Source of the DNA: Sphingomonas sp. AR_OL41
Lineage (GTDB): Bacteria > Pseudomonadota > Alphaproteobacteria > Sphingomonadales > Sphingomonadaceae
Direction of reading: 5' to 3'
Assembly: GCF_029911635.1 (NCBI RefSeq)
Contig: NZ_JARYTI010000007.1
Location: 92,741-156,740, forward strand
Length of the DNA stretch: 64,000 bases
Every line of letters begins with the position of its first letter. Positions within the stretch are counted from its first letter, which is position 1. The position numbers and the translations under genes are program-made. Under the pieces are notes generated by a model. That model was not told the origin of the DNA. It made no database searches and saw nothing but the letters and a program-made list of their open reading frames with translations. Below, one piece after another: positions 56,782-64,000 of the stretch.

Positions 56782-58299
56782 TCACGCCAGCAGCTTCTCC
56801 CGCGCGATCTTCTCTTTCCACACCAGCGGCGCCAGCTGGTGGACGTTCGCCCCTTCGCTATCCACCGCCACGGTCACCGGGAAATCGCTGACCTCGAACT
56901 CGTAGATCGCTTCCATGCCGAGATCCTCGAAGCCGACGACCTTCGAGCCCTTGATCGCGCGCGCGACGAGATAGGCCGCGCCGCCGACCGCCATCAGATA
57001 GGCGCTCTTGCCCTCGGCGATCGCCTTGGTCGCGTCGGGCCCGCGTTCGGCCTTGCCGACCATCGCCAGCAGGCCCTGGCCGAGCATCATGCGCGTGAAG
57101 CTGTCCATGCGGGTCGCGGTGGTCGGGCCGGCCGGGCCGACGACCTCCTCGCCAACCGGGTCGACCGGGCCGACATAATAGATCACGCGGCCGTTGAAAT
57201 CGACCGGCAGCGGCTCGCCGCGGTCGAGCATGTCCTTGATCCGCTTGTGCGCGGCATCGCGCCCGGTGAGCATCTTGCCGTTGAGCAGCAGGCGGTCGCC
57301 CTGCTTCCAGCCCTGCACGACCTCGGGGGTCAGCGTGTCGAGGTCGACGCGGATCGCCGCCTTGTCGGGCGTCCAGTTGACGTCGGGCCATTCGTCGAGC
57401 TTGGGCGCCTCGAGATAGGCCGGCCCGGAACCGTCGAGCGTGAAATGCGCGTGGCGCGTCGCGGCGCAATTGGGGATCATCGCCACCGGCTTGCCCGCGG
57501 CATGGCACGGCGCGTCGAGGATCTTGACGTCGAGGATGGTCGACAGCCCGCCCAGCCCCTGCGCGCCGATGCCGAGCGCATTGACCTTGTCGAAGATCTC
57601 GATGCGCAGCGCCTCGATGTCGGTCCGGGCCCCGCGCGCCTTGAGCGCGGCCATGTCGATCTGCTCCATCAGCGCCTTTTTGGCGAGCAGCACGCAATGC
57701 TCGGCGGTGCCGCCGATGCCGATGCCGAGCATGCCCGGCGGGCACCAGCCGGCACCCATCTGCGGCAGCATTTCAAGCACCCAGTCGACGATCGAGTCGC
57801 TCGGGTTCATCATCTTGAACTTGGACTTGTTCTCGCTGCCGCCGCCCTTGGCCGCGACGTCGATCTGCACGCGGTCGCCCGGTACCATGTCGACATGCAG
57901 CACGCACGGCGTGTTGTCTTTCGTGTTGCGGCGCGTGAAGGCCGGATCAGTCAGCACCGAGGCGCGCAGCTTGTTCTCGGGGTTGAGATAGGCCAGCCGA
58001 ACGCCTTCATCGACCACATCCTGCAGCGAGCGCGAGGTATCGTCGAGCCGACAATCCATGCCCCATTGGACGAATATGTTGACGATTCCGGTGTCCTGGC
58101 AGATCGGGCGATGCCCCTCGGCGCACATCCGGCTGTTGGTCAGGATCTGCGCGATCGCGTCTTTCGCCGCCGGACCCTGTTCGGCGTCATAGGCGACACC
58201 CAGCGCGCGGATATAATCCATCGGGTGATAGTAGGAGATGAACTGAAGCGCGTCGGCGACGCTCTCGATCAGATCGGCGGTGCGAATGATGGTGCTCAT
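56782..58299 (-). CDS. fumA: Fumarate hydratase, class I (Fe-S)
   Basis: Oxygen-sensitive [4Fe-4S] fumarase of 505 residues. Cluster cysteines are expected in HRPICQDTG, GMDCRLDD-proximal segments and GWCPPGMLG, and the C-terminal beta domain has GRVIYYVGPVDPVGEEVVGPAGPTT. It hydrates fumarate to malate in the TCA cycle, though some class I enzymes act on mesaconate or tartrate. It depends on the suf and nfuA products encoded earlier. ATG 58299 is preferred to 58311. Confidence 0.94.
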   Translation of the reverse strand: MSTIIRTADLIESVADALQFISYYHPMDYIRALGVAYDAEQGPAAKDAIAQILTNSRMCAEGHRPICQDTGIVNIFVQWGMDCRLDDTSRSLQDVVDEGVRLAYLNPENKLRASVLTDPAFTRRNTKDNTPCVLHVDMVPGDRVQIDVAAKGGGSENKSKFKMMNPSDSIVDWVLEMLPQMGAGWCPPGMLGIGIGGTAEHCVLLAKKALMEQIDMAALKARGARTDIEALRIEIFDKVNALGIGAQGLGGLSTILDVKILDAPCHAAGKPVAMIPNCAATRHAHFTLDGSGPAYLEAPKLDEWPDVNWTPDKAAIRVDLDTLTPEVVQGWKQGDRLLLNGKMLTGRDAAHKRIKDMLDRGEPLPVDFNGRVIYYVGPVDPVGEEVVGPAGPTTATRMDSFTRMMLGQGLLAMVGKAERGPDATKAIAEGKSAYLMAVGGAAYLVARAIKGSKVVGFEDLGMEAIYEFEVSDFPVTVAVDSEGANVHQLAPLVWKEKIAREKLLA

Positions 58300-58390
58300 G
58301 GGCAGCCCCATAACCAGCCCGCAGACCTTTCGCTACTGCTTGACCGTAGCCCGTCACGCGCGTCTCATCCGGGCAAAACGGGAGGTTGCC

Positions 58391-59560
58391 ATGCGCAGGA
58401 TCGTTGCCCTCATGCTCGTCTTGCTCGGCCTTGCGGCGGCGCCACCGGCGGGCGCGCCGGTCAGCACGCTCGATGGGCGGCATCTCTCTTCCAGCGACAT
58501 AGACGCGGAAGTACGGAAGCTGATGGCGGCAACGCGAACGACCGGCCTTGGCGTGGCGTTGATCCGCAACGGGCGTGTCGTCTTCCTGCGCAGCTATGGC
58601 ATGCGCGACGTCGCGGCGGGTCTGCCGCTGACGCCCGATACGGTGATGTACGGCGCGTCACTGACCAAGGCGACCTTTGCCTGGTTCGTCATGCAACTGG
58701 TCGACGAACGGCGAATCGACCTCGACCGACCGATCGCCGCCTATCTGCCCAAACCGCTTCCCGAATATCCCGACTATGCCGATCTTGCCGGCGACTCACG
58801 CTGGCGCCAACTGACCTTGCGCATATTGCTTAACCACAGCAGCGGCTTCGCCAATCTGCGTCGCTTCGAACCCGACCAGAAACTCCATTTTCACCGCGAT
58901 CCCGGGACGCGCTACGGCTATTCGGGCGAAGGGATCGAACTGGCACAGTTCGTGGTCGAACAGGGGCTTGGCCTCGATGTCGGCGCCGAGATGCAGCGCC
59001 GCATCTTCACCCCGCTCGATATGGCGCATACGGGCATGACCTGGCAGGCCGGCTTCGGCGACAATGTCGCACGGGTCTATCCTGACGACGCACCGGCGAA
59101 GGTCTTCAAGCATCGCACCCGCGCCGACATGGCAGGATCGATGGCGACATCGCTCGCCGATTGGTCGCGCTTCCTCGCCATGGTCGCGCGCGGTGACCGG
59201 CTGAGTCGCCAGGCCCGCGCCGAGATGGTGCGATCGTCGATCGCCATCGACAGCCCGTCGCAATTCCCCACGCTGAACGATCAGCGCACCGACCGATGGA
59301 AAGCGATCCGACTCGGCTATGGCGTCGGCTGGGGCCTGTTCGACACGCCCTATGGTCACGCCTTCTTCAAGGAGGGTCATGACGACGGCACCTCCAACTA
59401 CGCGCTGTGCATCGATCGTCGACGCGACTGCATCCTGTTTCTGGCCAATGACAACAAGGCCGAGTCGATCTTCGTACCGCTAGTCGATCGCCTGCTCGGC
59501 CCGGTCGGGCTGCCATGGCCATGGGAGGGCTATCGCCCCTACGACGCTCAAAATGGGTAG
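58391..59560 (+). CDS. Serine hydrolase, beta-lactamase/penicillin-binding-protein-like
   Basis: A 389-residue secreted protein (signal ALMLVLLGLAAAPPAGAP) of the class C beta-lactamase/esterase fold. The SxxK motif is Ser90-Leu-Thr-Lys93 (GASLTKATF), the YxN-like motif is YGYSGEG, and EGHDDGTSN matches the late HxG-type position. Many relatives are esterases or D-amino peptidases rather than beta-lactamases. GGAGG precedes the start. It is divergent from fumA. Confidence 0.88.
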   Translation: MRRIVALMLVLLGLAAAPPAGAPVSTLDGRHLSSSDIDAEVRKLMAATRTTGLGVALIRNGRVVFLRSYGMRDVAAGLPLTPDTVMYGASLTKATFAWFVMQLVDERRIDLDRPIAAYLPKPLPEYPDYADLAGDSRWRQLTLRILLNHSSGFANLRRFEPDQKLHFHRDPGTRYGYSGEGIELAQFVVEQGLGLDVGAEMQRRIFTPLDMAHTGMTWQAGFGDNVARVYPDDAPAKVFKHRTRADMAGSMATSLADWSRFLAMVARGDRLSRQARAEMVRSSIAIDSPSQFPTLNDQRTDRWKAIRLGYGVGWGLFDTPYGHAFFKEGHDDGTSNYALCIDRRRDCILFLANDNKAESIFVPLVDRLLGPVGLPWPWEGYRPYDAQNG

Positions 59561-59622
59561 GTCGCAACCCTAATTGATCTCAAGCAAACTTTTCAGCAAG
59601 GATGCTTTGCTAGACACGTCAT

Positions 59623-62271
59623 GTGATCGCCCCGCTTCACCCCTTTCGTGCCATTGCCGGTGCCGCCGGCGGCCTGCGCGATGATCTCGTGCCGGGCGCG
59701 GTTGTGGCCGAAGCGCATGACGAGTCGCTGCGCGATCAGGTCCGGCAATTGTCCGCCGCCTGGCCGCTGGTGCTGCTGGCGCTCGCATCGACGAGCGGAC
59801 TCGTCGATCATGTCGCACGAATGCTCGGCCGTCCCGACATCGTCGCGCGGGTCATGCTGCATAACGGCCTGATCGGCGCACTCGGGCTGGTCGTTCTCAT
59901 CGCGCTGAAGCTGCCCTTTACCCATCGCTGGTCGCCCCATGCCAAGGTCCGGCTCGCGACGGTTTCTGCCGCCGGCATCGCCGTCGGGCTGCTTTCGCTA
60001 CTGTCGATCACCGCCGGCTTTCCGATCGGCAATTACCGCCTCGCCAGCTTCGTGGCGGTGTTCGGCACGATCATCATCACCGTCGTCGCGCTGCACCCGG
60101 TGCGCGCCGCCACGCTGGGCTTCGCGACGGCGATGGTCGCGACGATCGGCGTGCAGGCCGGGCCGGGCCTCGTCTGCGGGGTCGGCGTCGCGGCATTGCT
60201 GTGTCTTGCGCTGGCGACCTATCGCCTTGCGCGCTTCGACGAAGCCAATGCGCGTCAACGCGATCGATCGCAGATGCAGGGCCGCATGGCGACCCGCCTG
60301 ATCGCCGAGTTCGAATCGCACTCGACCGGCTGGTTCTGGCAGACCGACAGCGAGGGCCGCGTGACCTATTTGTCGGAAAAGGTCGCCGCCGAACTCGACC
60401 TGCCCGACATGCCCGCGATCGGCGAGATGCTGACCGCGCTGTTCCGCGTCGACAGCGTGCTGCCCGAAACCGAGCGCACGCTCGCCTTCCACCTTTCGTC
60501 GCGCACCGCCTTTTCGAACTATTCGGTGCGTCCGGCGAGCGCGAGCAAGCTCGAACGCTGGTGGTCGATCTCCGGCCGGCCGATCGCCGACGATGTCGGC
60601 CGCTTCCAGGGTTTCATCGGCTCGGGCAGCGACCTTACCGAGCGCCGCCGCGCCGATGCCGAGATCACCCGTCTCGCCTTGTTCGACGGCCTGACCGGCC
60701 TCGCCAACCGCCAGCGCATGCGCGTCTCGCTCGACCAGACGCTGCACCAGCCAGGCGGCGCGCATCGTGCTTCCGCGCTGTTCCTGCTCGATCTCGATCG
60801 CTTCAAGGCGGTCAACGACACGCTCGGCCACCAGACCGGCGACAGCCTATTGAAGCAGGTCGCGCAACGGCTGCAGCGCAGCATCGGCGAGGCCGGACTC
60901 GTCGGCCGGCTGGGCGGCGACGAGTTCGAGGTCATCCTGCCCGGACTCGCGCAGCGCGACCGCCTTGCCGCGCTCGCGACCGAGGTCATCGCCGCGCTCT
61001 CCCAACCTTATTTCATCGACGGCTCATCGATCACGATCGGCTGTTCGATCGGTATCGCGATCGCGCCGGAGCATGGCGAGGACGCCGAAAAGCTCGTCCG
61101 CAATGCCGATCTCGCGCTTTATGCCGCCAAGGCCGACGGGCGTGGCATCCACCGCTTTTTCCGCGAGGAATTGCTGGTCGGCGCGCAGAGCCGCAAAGAG
61201 CTCGAAGACGATCTCCGCCAGGCACTGGCGCACAACCAGTTCCACGTTGCCTATCAGCCGGTGGTCAGCACGATCAGCGAGCGGATCGTGGGGTACGAGG
61301 CGCTGGTGCGCTGGAACCATCCGACGCGCGGCGCCGTCTCGCCGGGCGATTTCATCCCGGTGGCCGAGGAATGCGGGCTGATCGAATCGATCGGCGAATG
61401 GGTATTGCGCACCGCCTGTCTCGAAGCGGTCAACTGGCCGCGCGACGTGCGCGTCGCGGTCAACGTCTCGCCGATCCAGTTCGCCAATCCCAATCTCCCG
61501 ACCATCGTGACCAACGCGCTGGCGCGCGCCGGGCTTTCGCCGGGCCGGCTCGAACTGGAGATCACCGAGGGCGTGTTCCTCGACGACAATGCCTCGTCCG
61601 AAAGCATGTTCAAGCTGTTGAAGGGCATCGGCGTGCGTCTCGCGCTCGACGATTTCGGCACCGGCTATTCCTCGCTCGGCTATCTCAAGAAAGCGCCGTT
61701 CGACAAGATCAAGATCGACCAGAGTTTCGTGAAGGGCGCGGCGATCGCCGGCAACCGCAACGCCGCGATCATCAAGGCGATCGTCACGCTTGCCGACACG
61801 CTGGGCATGGAAACCACCGCCGAGGGGGTCGAAACCTTCGACCAGATCGAGCTGATCCGCGAGCTCGGCTGCAGCCACATCCAGGGCTATGTCTATGGCA
61901 AGCCCGCCCGCGCCGAGGACGTCGCGCAGCAACTGACCGTCAATGGCGGCCAGGCGACCGCGACCGGTTATCGCATCAGCCGTGCGCCGCGCACCACCAT
62001 GCTGCGCAGCGCGAAGATCGCCGCGATGGGCGCCGAGGGCGAGGTGCGGATCCGCAACATGTCGTCGACCGGCGCGATGATCGACGGGATCGAGATCAGC
62101 GGCGATGCGAAGGATGTCGACATCATGATCGAGCTGCTCGAGGACCAGATGTTCCCCGCCAAGCTGCGCTGGGCGGCCGACGGCAAGGCCGGCCTCGAAT
62201 TCGCCCAGACCTTCAACCTCGAGCGGCTCAACCCCGCGACCGTCGCCAATCCCGCACGCAAGGCGGGCTGA
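59623..62271 (+). CDS. Membrane GGDEF-EAL-PilZ cyclic di-GMP protein
   Basis: An 882-residue protein. In order it has about five membrane helices (residues 45-205), a PAS domain (TGWFWQTDSEGRVTYLSEKV, near 228), a GGDEF domain with intact GGDEF at 431-435, an EAL domain with EAL at 559-561 plus DDFGTGYSSL, and a C-terminal PilZ-like domain (RSAKIAAMGAEGEVRIRNMS). It may both make and degrade cyclic di-GMP and sense it. The GTG start at 59623 has only a weak ribosome site. Confidence 0.92.
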   Translation: MIAPLHPFRAIAGAAGGLRDDLVPGAVVAEAHDESLRDQVRQLSAAWPLVLLALASTSGLVDHVARMLGRPDIVARVMLHNGLIGALGLVVLIALKLPFTHRWSPHAKVRLATVSAAGIAVGLLSLLSITAGFPIGNYRLASFVAVFGTIIITVVALHPVRAATLGFATAMVATIGVQAGPGLVCGVGVAALLCLALATYRLARFDEANARQRDRSQMQGRMATRLIAEFESHSTGWFWQTDSEGRVTYLSEKVAAELDLPDMPAIGEMLTALFRVDSVLPETERTLAFHLSSRTAFSNYSVRPASASKLERWWSISGRPIADDVGRFQGFIGSGSDLTERRRADAEITRLALFDGLTGLANRQRMRVSLDQTLHQPGGAHRASALFLLDLDRFKAVNDTLGHQTGDSLLKQVAQRLQRSIGEAGLVGRLGGDEFEVILPGLAQRDRLAALATEVIAALSQPYFIDGSSITIGCSIGIAIAPEHGEDAEKLVRNADLALYAAKADGRGIHRFFREELLVGAQSRKELEDDLRQALAHNQFHVAYQPVVSTISERIVGYEALVRWNHPTRGAVSPGDFIPVAEECGLIESIGEWVLRTACLEAVNWPRDVRVAVNVSPIQFANPNLPTIVTNALARAGLSPGRLELEITEGVFLDDNASSESMFKLLKGIGVRLALDDFGTGYSSLGYLKKAPFDKIKIDQSFVKGAAIAGNRNAAIIKAIVTLADTLGMETTAEGVETFDQIELIRELGCSHIQGYVYGKPARAEDVAQQLTVNGGQATATGYRISRAPRTTMLRSAKIAAMGAEGEVRIRNMSSTGAMIDGIEISGDAKDVDIMIELLEDQMFPAKLRWAADGKAGLEFAQTFNLERLNPATVANPARKAG

Positions 62272-62312
62272 CACCACCGCCCGGCATCGCTGCCGGACGG
62301 TGGCGTCGCGTG

Positions 62313-62870
62313 TCACTTGACGGCGTTGGCTGGTGCCGGGGCTGCGATGGCCGGCGCGGCGGGCGCGCAGCCCGGCGCGGGTGGCGGGCCGTCGCGATCA
62401 GGGCCTTCGCGACCTTCGGGACCGTCGCGCCCCTCTGGACCGCCCCGTCCCTCCGGACCGCGATGGCCGAAGTGCCGGCCATGCCGCGGGCCGACCGGCT
62501 CGACCGTACCATTCTGGTCGACCAGGAACGAAGCATGCAGCTGGCCATCGTCATAACGGCCCTGCACCGTCAGCGGCGCGCCGGCTTGCAAGTCGCGGGC
62601 GGCCCGCCCGGCATCGACCATCGTCCGGCCACTGCCGTCGGCGATGACGAAGCGATCGCCATAGACCTCGGCGACCTTGCCCTTCACCGTCACGATCCCC
62701 TGGCGCTGCGCCAGCGAAGAAATCGCCACCGCATTGGCCGGCGCCATCTCGACCGCCGGGCGCGTCATATGCGCCACCGCGCCGCCGCCTATCGCGCCCA
62801 GCGCCAGCAGCGCCGCGCCGCCGAGACCGAGCGTCGCCCGGCGTGACATCATCTTGCTCATATCGACCAT
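62313..62870 (-). CDS. Exported DUF5666-like OB-fold protein with GPEGR repeats
   Basis: A 185-residue protein with a twin-arginine-like or membrane signal (MSRRATLGLGGAALLALGAIGG). The OB-fold-like core (TVKGKVAEVYGDRFVIADGS, then LQAGAPLTVQGRYDDGQLHA) is followed by a collagen-like tail of GPEGR-type pentapeptides (residues about 138-165). AGGAG precedes ATG 62870. It is divergent from the response regulator and is a probable target of that system. Confidence 0.75.
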   Translation of the reverse strand: MVDMSKMMSRRATLGLGGAALLALGAIGGGAVAHMTRPAVEMAPANAVAISSLAQRQGIVTVKGKVAEVYGDRFVIADGSGRTMVDAGRAARDLQAGAPLTVQGRYDDGQLHASFLVDQNGTVEPVGPRHGRHFGHRGPEGRGGPEGRDGPEGREGPDRDGPPPAPGCAPAAPAIAAPAPANAVK

Positions 62871-62938
62871 CTTGCTTCTCCTTTGCTTGTCGTCCCCCCT
62901 TCTCTAGGCTCGGCTTGCCGACGCGCGCTGAACCCGGC

Positions 62939-62955
62939 CGTTCAGTTTCGGTTTA
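62939..62955 (+). promoter_or_regulatory. PhoP-type direct-repeat box
   Basis: CGTTCA-N5-GGTTTA, an 11-bp-period direct repeat close to the PhoP box (T/G)GTTTA-N5-(T/G)GTTTA. It is 42 bp before the response-regulator start and about 70 bp from the divergent exported-protein gene. It also overlaps a CTGAAC-N6-GTTCAG inverted repeat. Confidence 0.5.
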
Positions 62956-62997
62956 GCGCCACGCCCTAACCGGGCGGCGGGAATGAGAGGCGAGACG

Positions 62998-63666
62998 ATG
63001 CGGATCCTGCTGGTCGAGGACGACACGGCGCTCGCCGACGGCATCGCGAGAGCGCTGCGCCGCGAGCATTTCGCGGTCGATCTCGCCGCCAATGGCGAGG
63101 ATGGCGCGCATCTCGGCGATACCGGGCGCTATGACGCTGCGGTGCTCGATCTCGGCCTGCCGGTGAAGCCGGGCATCACCGTGCTGCGCGAATGGCGCGC
63201 GGCGGGGCGCGACCTGCCGGTGCTGATCCTCACCGCGCGCGACGGCTGGTCGGACAAGGTCGAGGGCTTCCGCGCCGGCGCCGACGACTATCTCACCAAG
63301 CCGTTCCGCGTCGAGGAACTGGTCATGCGGCTGCGCGCGCTGGTCCGCCGCGCCGCCGGCCATGCCGCGGCGATCGTCAATTGTGGCCCGCTGGCGTTCG
63401 ACGCGCAGACCGGCCAGTTCGAGCTCGACGGCCTGCCGCTGCGGCTCACCGCGTTCGAATGGCGCGTGCTGTCGGCGCTGATGCTGCGCAAGGGCGTGGT
63501 GATCGACCGGCTCGACTTGCTCGAGCGCGTCTATGAAACCGATACCGACCCCGACTCAAACTCGCTCGAGGTGATTATCGGCCGGCTGCGCCGCAAGATC
63601 GGCGCGACGATGATCGAGACGGTGCGCGGGCGCGGTTACCGCCTCACCGACGGCGTCTTGGCATGA
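62998..63666 (+). CDS. OmpR/PhoP-family response regulator
   Basis: A 222-residue two-component regulator. The receiver domain has acidic residues in VEDDTALADG, phosphoacceptor Asp51 (AVLDLGLP) and the Lys in LTKPFR. The C-terminal winged helix (RLTAFEWRVLSALMLRKGVV, then VRGRGYRL) is of the OmpR type. ATG 62998 is preferred to ATG 62983. The stop overlaps the sensor kinase start as ATGA. Confidence 0.93.
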   Translation: MRILLVEDDTALADGIARALRREHFAVDLAANGEDGAHLGDTGRYDAAVLDLGLPVKPGITVLREWRAAGRDLPVLILTARDGWSDKVEGFRAGADDYLTKPFRVEELVMRLRALVRRAAGHAAAIVNCGPLAFDAQTGQFELDGLPLRLTAFEWRVLSALMLRKGVVIDRLDLLERVYETDTDPDSNSLEVIIGRLRRKIGATMIETVRGRGYRLTDGVLA

Positions 63667-64000
63667 GGCTGTTGCCGCGCTCGCTCTATGGCCGGCTGGT
63701 GCTGCTTTCGGTCGTCGCGACGCTCGCCGCGCTCGCCTTTGCCGCGCTGGCGATCGGCGCGATCCTGGAACGCTTCGTCACCGCCGGGCTCGACGACCGG
63801 CTCGACGCGCAGATTGCGCTGCTCGCCACCGCCGTCCGACCCGATGGCAGCATCGATTCGGGGCGCGCCCCCGTCGCCGCGCCCTATGACGATGCCGATT
63901 CAGGCTGGGGCTGGCGGATCGTCGCGCCGCGCGGCACGCTTGCCTCGCCCACCCCGCCGGAGGCCGAGGGCGCCGACCTGCTCCCCGCCCCGCCGCCGCC
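63663..64000 (+). CDS. Sensor histidine kinase, N-terminal part (cut by window end)
   Basis: Starts at ATG 63663 overlapping the regulator stop and stays open to the window end (at least 112 residues). It begins RLLPRSLYGRLVLLSVVATL, giving one membrane helix, then a periplasmic stretch (ILERFVTAGLDDRLDAQIALL, then DSGWGWRIVAPRG). This matches the QseC/PhoQ-type sensor layout. The kinase domains lie outside the window. Confidence 0.88.
   Translation, partial: MRLLPRSLYGRLVLLSVVATLAALAFAALAIGAILERFVTAGLDDRLDAQIALLATAVRPDGSIDSGRAPVAAPYDDADSGWGWRIVAPRGTLASPTPPEAEGADLLPAPPP

Noticed and set aside
60201..62846. Long plus-strand open frame overlapping the GGDEF-EAL gene
   Set aside because: Out-of-frame shadow of the cyclic di-GMP protein, composed of arginine-rich low-complexity sequence.

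Overview
The window is about 64 kb of high-GC bacterial chromosome that reads like a sphingomonad (Alphaproteobacteria, Sphingomonadales). This placement is inferred from gene order and gene families: a SUF operon led by an Rrf2-type regulator, the run tsaB-rimI-mucR-fur-plsC-miaB-phoH-ybeY-corC-lnt-metK-trmB, DUF3617 lipoproteins, and abundant GC-rich palindromic repeats. It is a chromosomal core region with small inserted cassettes. I found no rRNA, tRNA, CRISPR array, prophage or IS transposase.

Layout. 1-7.7 kb: leucine/isovalerate catabolism (LysR regulator, isovaleryl-CoA dehydrogenase, both methylcrotonyl-CoA carboxylase subunits). It is interrupted by a DUF559 nuclease gene lying between two inverted repeat arms, and by two small secreted-protein genes. 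7.7-14.1 kb: complete minus-strand SUF Fe-S assembly operon (regulator, sufB, a small unknown gene, sufC, sufD, sufS, sufT, sufA), studded with palindromic repeats, one of which is translated as the N-terminus of SufS. 14.2-26.8 kb: AraC regulator, a two-hairpin RNA candidate, pyrD, gamma-glutamyltransferase, long-chain acyl-CoA ligase, M16 protease, an Asp/Asn beta-hydroxylase, a membrane diguanylate cyclase, NfuA and a nitroreductase. 26.8-41.5 kb: the conserved housekeeping block, with a vapBC toxin-antitoxin module fitted between phoH and ybeY, and a sugar dehydrogenase, an HTH regulator and a VOC protein between corC and lnt. A structured leader precedes metK.

41.5-53.2 kb: TonB receptor, a YjhX-type toxin, a DUF2721 protein, a secreted amidase, a candidate small transcript with an 18-codon ORF and an extreme Shine-Dalgarno, uvrB and two DUF3617 lipoproteins. 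53.2-64 kb: an XRE regulator with a membrane partner, an alpha-amino-acid ester hydrolase-like enzyme, a GIY-YIG nuclease gene between inverted palindromes, class I fumarase, a serine hydrolase, a GGDEF-EAL-PilZ protein, and an OmpR-type two-component system cut off by the window end.

The most interesting theme is the pairing of small single-domain nucleases with inverted palindromes. A DUF559 gene and a GIY-YIG gene each sit between two inverted copies of a palindrome whose stems carry compensatory changes. Three gene-less inverted pairs related to the DUF559 arms, all about 112 bp, occur within 6 kb. This looks like a nuclease-encoding element with gene-less derivatives.
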